NCBI GenBank assembly: GCA_036925085.1
Contig: JAUPFP010000005.1
Span: 4,183,383-4,247,382, forward strand
Reading direction: 5' to 3'
Source of the DNA: Brachycybe producta
Taxonomy: Eukaryota; Arthropoda; Diplopoda; Playtdesmida; Andrognathidae
DNA: 64,000 nucleotides
Shown here: positions 37,401 to 47,212 of the stretch, in pieces
How the letters are laid out: the number at the start of each line of letters is the position of its first letter
How positions within the stretch are numbered: position 1 is the first letter of the stretch
The notes under the pieces: generated by a model
Database searches by the model: none
What the model was told of the DNA's origin: nothing
What the model saw: only the letters and a program-made list of their open reading frames with translations
Translations under genes and position numbers: made by a program

Positions 37401-40400
37401 AGCTAGCTGAACCTGAAAAAACTTGGAAATGTCAGGGAATTAGAAAATTCTCAAGAGTCAGGGAAAAACTAAAGGGAGAATTTAAGCAAGAAATATGTAA
37501 AAACCTGCCTTCTGCATTTGGGAGCGAAAATCTTATTAAGTCACTTTAAATGGTGATATATATCTAAGGCAAAGTTTGGCACTCTAAAAAGTGCCAATAA
37601 TCACTTTGTTTTCTAACAGTAATTGCCCAATTAGGAGACTCTTTTGCGTTCATATTATCTTTATAAGAGACTGCTAATAAAATCAGCATTGCAGAAGGCA
37701 TTTTGTGACGCAGTTAGGATGCATTTCCCTTGACGAATCTTAACCCAGCCAGTGTTTAATTAAAAAATTTTCAAGCAATCGTTTGCTTAACCTGTAATTA
37801 TTTTACTTCCTTAGCTTTCTCATACTACATTAGGTTTTGCAGTTACTTTCAAATAAAATTCCGGTTGTTCCATGCACTTTTTAAGCATTTTTGTCCTGTA
37901 GTCATACATTGTAGTGCGTTCTCAAATGCGATCTTAGCCGATGTTTATTATAAACCTATGTAGTTTTTGGATCAGAACGTAAAAGAATGATGAAAGCAAT
38001 AACAGATACAGTATAACAAGGCCACTTCCCTTCAACTCTTTAGACATACGAAAAAGTTAAGAAATACGACTCAATTCTATCCTAGCCAATTGGATATCAC
38101 CCATATAATTGCTGCTTTTAATGATATGCAAGAGGTTCAGGCGCAGATAATTTTGAAAAGCAACTTTTCAAACAGATTCAACGTTCATTAGAAGCTAGAA
38201 AGATGTAAAAATGACCTAATGTTGTCTTCAAGATATGATGACTTTTAATGACTTATTTCGTAATTTTAAAGTGGCAACAATTTAGCCGTATTTTCCAAAC
38301 TGTCATGAAATATTTATTTTCAAAGATAATGTAAAAAAATACCATTTTATAAAGTATTTCTTTTCTAATTTCAAATAAACCTGGTGCATCATCATTATAA
38401 AAAAGTCATAAAATTGTGACAAGCAATATTTTATGAGTGTCGCTGCATATGTAATTTGCATACGTTGTAATTTGCTTTTGCTTATGTCAAATCTTTTCTC
38501 TACGACGTATTTTTTACATGTAGAATGGAAAATGTGTCAATACTGAAGTAATAACAAATTATGCACATAATCATTATTATTCATTTTTCAAGGTGGTAGG
38601 TTTTGTATTAAACCAGTTACGCTCTAGCGCATATGATTAGGGACCTCATTACAGAAGAAAAAAATCATAAAAATGTGACTATTATACCTTATATTGTCAC
38701 TGTTGTGATTTATCACTTCATAAATTTTAATATATCATATTTAGCTTTACGTCGACCTTTGGGATATAATTATGACATTATACTGTCTGGCCAGCGTACA
38801 AGAAGCCGGCTTCCAGCAGTGCAGACCAGTTAATCTGTTTGTGTAAATATGGATTAAGCCCCATTTACACTTTAATTTCTCGGCATTTCCTGGCCAGCAC
38901 TGCTGGAAAGTAGTTTCAGATGGGCTAGACACCTTTGTTTGCTGTGTATAAACATTGCTTTGCAGTCACAAAAATACAAATATAAAACAATTATTATAAT
39001 TGTTATGCTTGTATTAAACATTTTCATAAGTAACTATGTAAGTACACAGCTAACAAAGCTGTCTAGCACATCTGAGACTAATTTCCGACAGTGCTGGCCG
39101 GCACATGCTGGTTAACTTGGTGTGTAAATGGGGCTTAATCCATATTTACACAAACAGATTAACTGGTCTACACTGCTGGAAGGCATTTTCTCGCACTCTG
39201 GCCCGCATTTGTTGACTGTCCTTAAACCCTACAATTAATAGCCAACTTGATGGCCATAAATGTTGCCAATGTCCAATCTAAACCGATAATTTTTGTTGGC
39301 TAGCAGTTCTATCCAGTAACTAGCAGTTCTATCCAGTAATTGTTTTAAATTGGAATGAACCGTTGTCTTCTTTCTGTAATTTTTCTTAGAAATAATTTTT
39401 TTTGGGAGAAAACTTAAGTTTTTTTACTGTGTTAAAAATGTTTTCATAACATTTAGTGGCAGTTTGAAGAATTACTATTAAACGTTTTATTTAAATAAAT
39501 GCCATCCAATTATTATTTTTTTTTAATTTAAAGGTCCATCAAATTTTAAATTTTTCTAAAGTTATTTTTACCAATACCAATACCAACTTTTCAAAAATAT
39601 TTGAATTGACGTTCAATTTATTAAATAAATTAGTTTAGAATATTAAAATTAAAATATTTTAAGATAGAATTCCACCTTTTTTTTTTTTTTTTTGAAAATG
39701 TAGGACAAATTTTTATAAGTCACAAGTTGTTAGAAGCAGTTGGGGGCGCAGCGAGAAAAGTTCGTTCTCATTGGTTATTTGGGTTTGTTACGTTTTTGAT
39801 TCTGGTTGTTATGGATTTGTATTTGGTCTGATGCTCATAAAAGGGCGGGGCTAACAGAATTTTTTTGGCTGCACCCAAATGCCTGTCTAATTGTTATGAC
39901 ATATCTTTTGCATTATTGTTTTCGTTTAAGACACAGAGAAACGCATTTTCTCACAAAACTGCAGTTACAACTTTACAACTACATGATAGAATCATAACAT
40001 TTAAGGAAGAAACTTCACAAACAAATTATAAATAACAAAATTAAATATAGCATTTTTTTCGATATGACAGTGTTCTATAATATCGTTTCTTTATTTGGTA
40101 AATTGCCATTATCATTGAGCAAAAACAAATTTATCTCATTAATAGGTACTTAACTAATTATTTTATTAATTAAAAATCGACCTGTGTGACGTTAGGAAAA
40201 ATGTTTTGGCAATGTGTATTTTCAATTCATACATATGAAGCAAACAACTTCCAAAAAAGAAAAAGTCAAGAAAACATTAAAAAACATGCCATATTTATTT
40301 TTAGAAAAAAACAAATTTTATTTAATTAGTGGTTTACCAACTTTATTTTTTAAAGTAAACCAATCAAGTTAAATGCCAAAGAAATGAAATTAGTATACTG

Positions 40401-42211
40401 CTGATTAAAAATATGCTACTTCTTTTAACCATCTAATGCAAGCATGTCAAACTCAAAGGCTAACACGGGCCAAATAAACAAGGTCTAAGTTGATGTGGGC
40501 CGCAAAAAAACAAAAAACTTCAATTTTTATAGAAATGTAGATTTATTTCGAAAAGTACAAACTTATAAAAAAACTGAACAAGGAAAACGGTAAAATTAAT
40601 GTTTTCTTCCTGACACTTGGCATCTCTTCTCTACTACAATCTTTCCTTCTTCGGGGGAAATCTTGTTCGCAGTGATTACTTTCAAAACTGACCCAAGGTG
40701 ACTGTCAGTAGTCTACACTGTGAACGGAAAAAAACGAACCTCTTCATATGTTATTGTAGTATTTATAGAGGTTCGTTTTTTTCCGTTCACAGTATATGGG
40801 GCGCTAAGTGTAAATGGGAACATGATACACGTTTTCTTGGCATTTACACATGCATTGAATGATATATATAAATAACCGTTGTGATTTATATATAACCATT
40901 GTAATTTCTAAATCGCACATTTGTTATTTATAAATCACAACTTATTTGTAAATCACACTTCTGTCATTTATATGTGTGTCATTTATATATTGCATTTGTG
41001 TTATTTAAAATGCAAAAAATATCCCTGTGATTTATAAATAACAGTTGCGATTTATAAATAACACTTGCGATTTATAAAAAAACACTTGCGATTTATAAAT
41101 AACCTGTGATTTATAAATCACAACAGTTATCAATGCAGGCGTGAATGGCAAGAAAACGTGTATCATGTTCCCGTTTACACTTGGCGCCCCATAGTAATCC
41201 TGGATCTGACAGGAAACTTATTTCCGTTCATAAAGAATTCGCATTGATATCACCTTATTGCACTGGGCTGCGCTGATGCACTAAATGGTCAATGTAAATT
41301 GCCAAATCTAAATAGGGTACATAGCATAGAGTTTGCTTGCAACCAGTGCTGCCATACCGATATGGTTACTGGGTTTGTTTATCCAGTAATTTTTAACCAG
41401 AGCCTCTTAAAATTATGAAGGTGCCGGGATGTTCTCAAAACTGTGAGGTCCTCAGAAGCCTATCTAGACCGGAAGGCCCCTGTGAGCCTCTCGAAACTAC
41501 GAATCCCTTTAAGCATATAGCAACAGTGGAGCCCTTGGGAACTTCGCAAAATTGGGTGGCCCCTCAGCCTCTCGAGAGCATTTCATAACTCTAAAATGTA
41601 AATTTACCAAAATTTAACAACTACTTAGATTTCAAACGTGTTTACGTGCCTGGTGCTATATTGAAAAAATGTTAATAGTTTTTGTAGCTCGCTACGCTCG
41701 CCTTGCCACGCGAAACGCCGATGCCGGCCTAGGAATTTGAGGCCAGTATGTACCAGGTTGTCTGTATTCTGTACATGCACAGTTGCACACCTTGCATGAC
41801 TTCATGATCTAAACCAGTTCTAAACCTTTGTCGGAGTTGTATTTGCAAATTTACATGTGAACCGCGTTGGGCAGTACTTGACTGTAGAGTGAAATTTTTT
41901 ATCATCAAATTATTGAATGAATTATTGTCATATTTTTATTTGTTTTAAAGGTATGAAGCACTGATATTAATGATAGCCTATGTCTTCTACATAATAGTTC
42001 TGAAGTATTCTGAGCAACTTAAGTGTTGTATCCAGAGTGCTTTGGAATACCTCCGACTTTATGAGACAATGTGCATTTTGAAAGAACATAAAATGGAAGC
42101 TACAATGGAATCAAAAAATTCGAACGAAAAAGAAAATCAGCTAGCTGTGATTGTGATAAAAGAAGAACAAATTAAAACACCGATTGACGTACGAGTAGAA
42201 AATAGTAGTAT

Positions 42212-42242
<31 letters not shown>

Positions 42243-45200
42243 GCTCCTACAAATCAATCAAAAGAAAAGAATGAAAAATTATTCGATGGAGCAACTAAAA
42301 TAATATTTCCTGATTGTCACAACAAAATTTCAGATTTAAAAAGTATGAAATATATTATTCAAACAAATATCAATGAATGATGGAAGATGTGTTGAACTAA
42401 AAATTGCTTGTTTTAATCATTACAGAAGACGAGCTCTCCAAATTGGCAATTCCATCCTCACTACTAGGAAAATTTATATGGCTTATAACTTTACCCATTG
42501 AAATTCTATACTGCTTAACGGTTCCTGACTGCAAATCTAAAAAATGGGAAAAATTCTACCTGATGACATTCCTCATATCAATTGCATACATTGGAAGTAT
42601 AACATATCTTGTTTCGTGGATGGTGACTGTTATTGGTAAGTTCGTGTCTCTTTGTCGTTGAGTTTTCTACCTCAGCTTATACTAACAATTATTGGTGGTG
42701 TCTTCAGGGGGTGTACTTTTAATCACTTAATGTGTTCTGACTGGCACTTAATACAGTATTGAATATCGTACTCAACACCGACCAATCCAGTATTAAGCTT
42801 GGTGCCACATACTCATCATGATTTGCAAAGAAGCAAAGTTAAAACCCAAATAAACTAAAATTTACCATGACATTGAACAGGAATTTAGATAGATATGGTT
42901 TATTTTCATCAATAACACACTAGCAAAATGTATCTAATTGAAAACCAGATTGAAAGTATCAGTATGAACACAGGAAATGAAGTTTCAATGCTGCTTGAAT
43001 ACCGCATTCAAATCTGGATGGCAGTCGATGCAATCTGAATACATATTAAACGACTATACCAGGTATTGGATTATACCTGATCTCGGTCATGCAGATCGTC
43101 TATTGACAGACTAAAGGAAATCCAGGGCAAGTCCAGAGGATCATGTAGATGAGGGTCGAAATGATAAATGAGAGTTAAAATGGGACCACAGCATAACGTT
43201 TCAAGATATTTCTGTTACAAATTTAGAACGAGTTACTTAGGGTAAACTTCAGCTAGGAGAATAGCTTTCTTGCTTTCTGGTCACCATTGTGACTAGCCGA
43301 CAAGCGACTCAGAATACAGGTCAATACAACAATGTACATACAGTAGAAAATAGGGCACTTTAAGACATAATATGAAAAGAATTAAGATATAATAATAGTA
43401 AAAAAAATGATTAATTAATTATTACATAAATGAGTTAAAGTTTCAATTTAACAATGCAGGTGAGTCACATTATGTCGGTGGTTTCTCACTATCATCACCG
43501 AGTCCTTAATCACTGAAGTCACAATATTGGTGACTAACGATTTTGGCAAGTTGAATCTCACACGAAAGTCCTCAAAAAGTTTGGGAATGTTGTACTAAAA
43601 CGTCAATTTTCGAACTCTCCAATACAGAAAATTTTTTTTTATTTAGTGTACTTGTACAATGGCTGAAAAGGTATAGAAACTACAAAATAATCCTATTCCA
43701 GATTCTGATTCATGGGAATGCAATGAAGTGCTAAAGTGATGCCAAAATTTCAAAAACAAAAGTGATTCATTAACAAATTACAACAGCTATGAATAAATAA
43801 ATTTCATATTAGAATATTTAAAAAAGAACACTTGCAAATATAATTATACTTAACGCGCATAAATAAAATGTTGTTGTTCTCCAGCAGTAAAAGTCTTTGG
43901 TTAATGATTTTAACCTAGTGACGTGGTTTATTTTCACTTAAAGTAAGAAAACACAATAGAAGCAAAAAGTGTTGACAAGTCATTGCACCAAAATAATTTA
44001 CGTCTAGAACTACCTATTAGTTTTTTTTTATTGTTTTCAATTATCTTTGAATCATATCTTTATCCTTGTTGTTATTGCAGCGGTCGCCAACCGGTGGTCC
44101 GCGAGAAATTTTTGGTTGTCCGCCGAAAAATCTACACAATATTTGCATTTTTTTTTTTGTTTTATTAATAATAAAACAAAAAAAAATATTCTTAATAAAT
44201 TCTTCTATTCTGAATGACAATTTTCGCCTTTCTATTGCACTAAATTCACGAAATGTACTAGAGTCTAGTACAGTTCTAATAAAATACGGCACGCGAGAGC
44301 TACTTTTCGTTCAGTTTCCCCCCACCACACGCTTCTCCCCGTAAGCTTCAATTGTTTTTTAGTTATTTTTTGTTACAATTAAACAACCTTTAAAGATGTT
44401 ATATTAATAAAATGGAAGTTCTCTGATCAATGATCATTATTTGACAAACGTATTTATCTTTTTAAAAAATTCATATTAGTGATCCGTGTGGTTTAAAATT
44501 TTGATTTTAGTGGTCCGTGATGTCCGAAAGGTTGGCGACCGCTGTGTTATTGTAGTTTTTTTCTGATTTCATCCGATTGTTTTCGCTGAACAAAATTTTT
44601 AAAACGAAAACGTCTATAGGTTACTCGTACTCAACGTTTTAAACCCATTTTGCACATTTTATTCACGCAATCATAATAATGCTAGCAGCATACTCTAGAA
44701 TGCTACTGCCAAAGTCAATTATTTAAATCTCTTTTTTTGTGTGGTTAAGAATATTTACTTGTATGTTGACTGCCAAAATAACATCTCCACTGAATAATTT
44801 GTGTCTTAAGAATTAGCATTTTATGTTAACCATTCATATGGAAATGATTTTATGTTTGTTTTTATTAAACTGTTATTCTTTACAATAGTTTTGTTTTCTT
44901 TTTAGGCGTCACATTCGCTATTTCGGACACTATCATGGGATACACAGCTCTGTCTATTGGAACTAGCATGCCGGACCTTTTCTGCTCTTTAGCTGTTGCA
45001 CGGCAAGGTATAAATTCATGAGTACAACCAAATAAATATTAACAATACAACGGATGTTAGAAACACAATGTCTGTTTGGGGCGACTGAATAAGCGCCAAA
45101 TTGAACAAACGCCAAACTGAATAAGCGCCAAATTGAACAAACGCCAAACTGAATAACCGCCAAATTTTTGGCTTTTATTCAGTTTGGCGTTTGTTCCATT

Positions 45201-46597
45201 TGGCGCTTATTCAGTTTGGCGTTTGTTCCATTTGGCGCTTATTCAGTTTGGCGTTTGTTCCATTTGGCGCTTATTCAGTTTGACGTTTGTTCCATTTGGC
45301 GTTTATTCAGTTTGGCGGTTATTCAGGTTTTTTGTAAATTCTGATGATCCAAATATTGTGAGCTTTTATAGACGTCAAACTGTGCAGATTTACAAACAGA
45401 ACATGCTAACGTAACCTAACTTATCCTAACCTAACCTAACCAATCCTAACCTAACCAATCCTAACCTAACCTAACCTAACCAAACCTAACCTAACCTAAC
45501 CTAACAATGTGTTTATCACATTTTGGCGGTTATTCAGTTTGGCGCTTGTTCCATTTGGCGTTTATTCAGTTTGGCGTTTGTTCAGATTGGCGTTTGTTCA
45601 ATTTGGCGCTTATTCAATTTGGCGCTTGTTCAATTTGGCGCTTGATCAGCGCCACCGTCTGTTTCTGAAGGGTATCATGGGTATTAAGGTATCACTTATC
45701 ATTGTTATCAATGATAACGAGTGTGTACATATAAAAATGAATATTTTCCCTCCCATATTAGCTATAAATTAATGTGACGCCCTGTATATGGTCTCCCTTT
45801 AAAACTCTAGCTAAGGGGGTCCCCGTACACCCCAAAGTATAAATCACATCCTGGTTCCGGAATTGGCAGATGGATACCCATCGAGACACGGTCCCTTGGG
45901 CATGGGTGCACCTGTGTAATTTTCACAACTATAAACGTACGCTCTGGAAGCCTAAGGCAGTATCTGCCCCTAACGAAGAGAGCATAGACCTGAGTCCCGT
46001 AACATGGGCTATAGCGTTGATTAAAACCCCAAACCTCGTAACATTCAAAACATATTCGTACATACATGTTTCGAAATTCTGTTATACTCGGATTTCCAAA
46101 CTTACTAGCTCATGTAATACATTATAAGTTGAAAGAGCGAACCTTTGTTTGTTTTTTTGTTTTTTTTTCTAATTTCTCAGCGAAAATGAATCAAACAGTC
46201 AAAAAAAAAAATCTTTTATTCAAAAAGTGGACATTACATTTTGAACATGTTTCACGTAATTTTTTAAATGCTCGATTTATCTGATTTGATAAATTTCATG
46301 TTAATAGGTTTTGGAAACATGGCCTTAGCCAATGGAATAGGCAGCAACATAATGGACATCCTCGTCAATCTTAGTCTTCCTTGGTTCGTGAAATGTATTC
46401 TGCCAGGATCAATAGGATATTCGAGCGTAACAGATAAAAATGTCACCTACATTATTACAGTTATGATTTTATCTGTTTTTCCAATTTATGGCGTGTTGCT
46501 TCACCATCATTTTAATTTAAATCGAAAAGTTGCATTCATATCATTGGGATTATACGTCATTTTCGTAACACTTTCTGTGGTGCTGTCTATTTTATAA
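34468..46597 (+). CDS. NCKX-A: SLC24-type Na+/Ca2+-K+ exchanger-like protein, 488 aa, 8 exons
   Basis: Exons I resolved: 34468-34651, 34726-34809, 34906-35009, 37011-37111, 41951-42342, 42426-42635, 44906-45007, 46308-46597. All introns are GT-AG, phases agree, and the sum is 489 codons including stop. The product is a membrane cation exchanger of the SLC24 family, which normally extrudes Ca2+ with K+ in exchange for Na+. Seen: the N-terminal family signature (QDQRIHGG, then CDSYFIPAL), alpha-1 repeat about residues 62-124, a second hydrophobic segment with WYEALIL at 158-164, a hydrophilic cytosolic loop with ten threonines at 246-255, hydrophobic segment 300-358, and alpha-2 from 359 (GTSMPD, then GSNIMD). 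Odd: the alpha-1 motif normally reading SAPEL is AAPGF (Ala80, Gly83), while alpha-2 Asp382 and Asp409 are kept. There is no long N-terminal extracellular region or cleavable leader. The start is chosen because the paralogue starts at the same place. A pyrimidine/CAG acceptor lies 16 nt upstream of the ATG, so a 5'UTR intron is likely. The exon 5 donor is the least certain junction. Confidence 0.9.
35980..36253. mobile_element. Helitron-like non-autonomous element, copy 2 (NCKX-A intron 3)
   Basis: It begins TCTGTCTGTGTATAACGCTG and ends with the hairpin CGTCATTTATGACG, a 10-12 nt spacer and CTAG followed by T. This fits Helitron insertion between A and T at the 3' side. The 5' boundary is less clear because the flanking base is not A. 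Confidence 0.6.
36318..36470. repeat. CCTAACCCAA tandem array (NCKX-A intron 3)
   Basis: About 14 units of CCTAACCCAA with some CCTAACCTAA. It resembles a diverged interstitial form of the arthropod telomere unit (CCTAA)n. It begins about 65 bp after the Helitron-like element end. Confidence 0.85.
38800..39190. mobile_element. Fold-back MITE with ~65-bp arms (NCKX-A intron 4)
   Basis: The left arm GGCTTCCAGCAGTGCAGACC continues through ATATGGATTAAGCCCC to ATTTACAC. It is inverted at 39117-39185 (GTGTAAATGGGGCTTAATCC to CTGCTGGAAGGC). Confidence 0.7.
40715..40793. repeat. Perfect 27-bp-arm hairpin next to a MITE
   Basis: ACTGTGAACGGAAAAAAACG plus AACCTCT is mirrored by AGAGGTTCG...CCGTTCACAGT around a ~24-bp loop. 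It directly abuts the MITE at 40795. Confidence 0.75.
40795..41193. mobile_element. MITE with ~52-bp TIRs and GTA flanks (NCKX-A intron 4)
   Basis: The left end TATGGGGCGCTAAGTGTAAA and the following GGGAACATGATACACGTTTTC are mirrored by the right end GTTTACACTTGGCGCCCCATA. Three-base GTA flanks lie on both sides. The centre is a series of GATTTATAAATAAC-type palindromes. Confidence 0.75.
42213..42242 (+). repeat. (ACT)10 coding microsatellite in NCKX-A exon 5
   Basis: Ten consecutive ACT codons encode a threonine run at residues 246-255, in the cytosolic loop between the two transport halves. The paralogue lacks it, so it arose or expanded after duplication. Being in frame, length changes would only lengthen or shorten the loop. 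Confidence 0.9.
43260..43600 (-). pseudogene. LINE C-terminal fragment in NCKX-A intron 6
   Basis: It is homologous to the fragment at 28620, sharing the 3' end TGAGTCGCTTGTCGGCTAGTC and the decayed IVTSVIKDSV region. It is antisense to NCKX-A. Confidence 0.5.
44078..44544. mobile_element. Non-autonomous hAT element with perfect 8-bp target duplication (NCKX-A intron 6)
   Basis: The ends CAGCGGTCGCCAACC and GGTTGGCGACCGCTG are inverses, and TGTTATTG flanks both sides (44070-44077, 44545-44552). It is 467 bp long with no transposase and is AT-rich inside. It lies about 360 bp before exon 7. Confidence 0.85.
45083..45660. repeat. Head-to-head minisatellite (CGCCAA / TTGGCG) with a CCTAA array inside (NCKX-A intron 7)
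   Basis: The left arm (45083-45165) repeats a ~32-bp unit AAGCGCCAAATTGAACAAAC-GCCAAACTGAAT. At about 45170 the orientation flips, and 45176-45332 and 45524-45655 repeat the inverse (TTGGCGCTTATTCAG, TTGGCGTTTGTTC). The array starts about 80 bp after the exon 7 donor. Confidence 0.9.
45411..45506. repeat. (CCTAA)n interstitial telomere-like array
   Basis: Repeated CCTAA/CCTAACC units with a few CCAAT interruptions lie between two parts of the TTGGCG minisatellite. The unit equals the arthropod telomere repeat TTAGG on the other strand. Confidence 0.85.
45773..46020 (+). mobile_element. Shortened LTR of family B (NCKX-A intron 7)
   Basis: It starts TGTGACGCCCTGTATATGG and shares the blocks GCATGGGTGCACC and AGAGCATAGACCTGAGTCC with the LTR at 14534. 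The central promoter and poly(A) parts are missing. The right edge is uncertain. Confidence 0.5.
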
Positions 46598-46752
46598 ATT
46601 GGATTAGATTCTATTTGAAAAAAAAAAAATTGTTGTAGTGACGTGTGTGTGTCTGTATACATTCTGTTGATGCAATTGAAATGTAAGAATTAATTGTGTG
46701 TGTTTGTGTATTTAAAATTATTTTAAAGACATGTTTATGTGTGCTGACAATG

Positions 46753-47022
46753 GCGCACCTCAGTAAGAAGTGTGGCACAACTAAAAAAAATCACTTTTTG
46801 GGGGGAGGGGGGAATGAGTTGAAAGTTGCATTTTTTTCTATCTCAATCTATTGTAGGGATGCCAAATAAAGTTATATTGTGAATAGCGTATATTAGCGTG
46901 AATACGATTTTTGCACTTGAAAAGCTCAGCAAAGTAAGCCATGAATCTAATCTTAACTTTAAACTCATTTTCCTCAAAAAAGTGTTTTCTTGATTTGTGC
47001 CACTCTTCTTCCCGAGGTGCGA
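46753..47022. mobile_element. MITE with ~50-bp TIRs, copy 2, in the NCKX-A 3' flank/3'UTR
   Basis: It starts GCGCACCTCAG and ends CCCGAGGTGCGA, in the opposite orientation to the copy at 31213. It lies 155 bp after the NCKX-A stop and before the first good AATAAA, so a transcript would contain a strong fold-back. Confidence 0.7.
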
Positions 47023-47206
47023 TTTGTGTATGGATGATATTTGATGCAAAGTTGTAAATATGATTTTTAATATAAAGCATCGTTGAGTAAAGGTTGGAAT
47101 ACAGTAGTAACATGAAAGTGTAGATATATATTTAGTGTAAATAAGTGGAATAATTCAAAGTTTTTTTTTAAACAATATATTCTGTAGTTTTATGGAATCT
47201 TGTGTA

Positions 47207-47212
47207 AATAAA
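47207..47212 (+). terminator. Candidate poly(A) signal for NCKX-A
   Basis: AATAAA lies about 610 nt after the NCKX-A stop codon. If used, the 3'UTR contains the inverted-repeat MITE at 46753-47022. Earlier A-rich stretches exist, so the true site is uncertain. Confidence 0.4.

Larger units (their letters stand above)
37112..41950. other. NCKX-A intron 4 (4.8 kb), repeat-filled
   Basis: It holds two fold-back elements (38800-39190 and 40715-41193). It also has a hAT-like 5' end at about 40438-40510 (GCATGTCAAACTC, then CGGGCCAAAT) and a dispersed repeat at 41450-41710 shared with 1860-2090. No exon was recognised in it. Confidence 0.6.

Noticed and set aside
42300-42320. Alternative NCKX-A exon 5 donor at the place used by NCKX-B (GAT T|GTCAC)
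   Set aside because: Joining there would create a TAA stop at the junction; the donor at 42343 (AAA A|GTATGA) keeps the frame.
45411-45506. True chromosome end from the CCTAA array
   Set aside because: The array is short, interrupted, and sits inside an intron with coding exons on both sides; it is interstitial.
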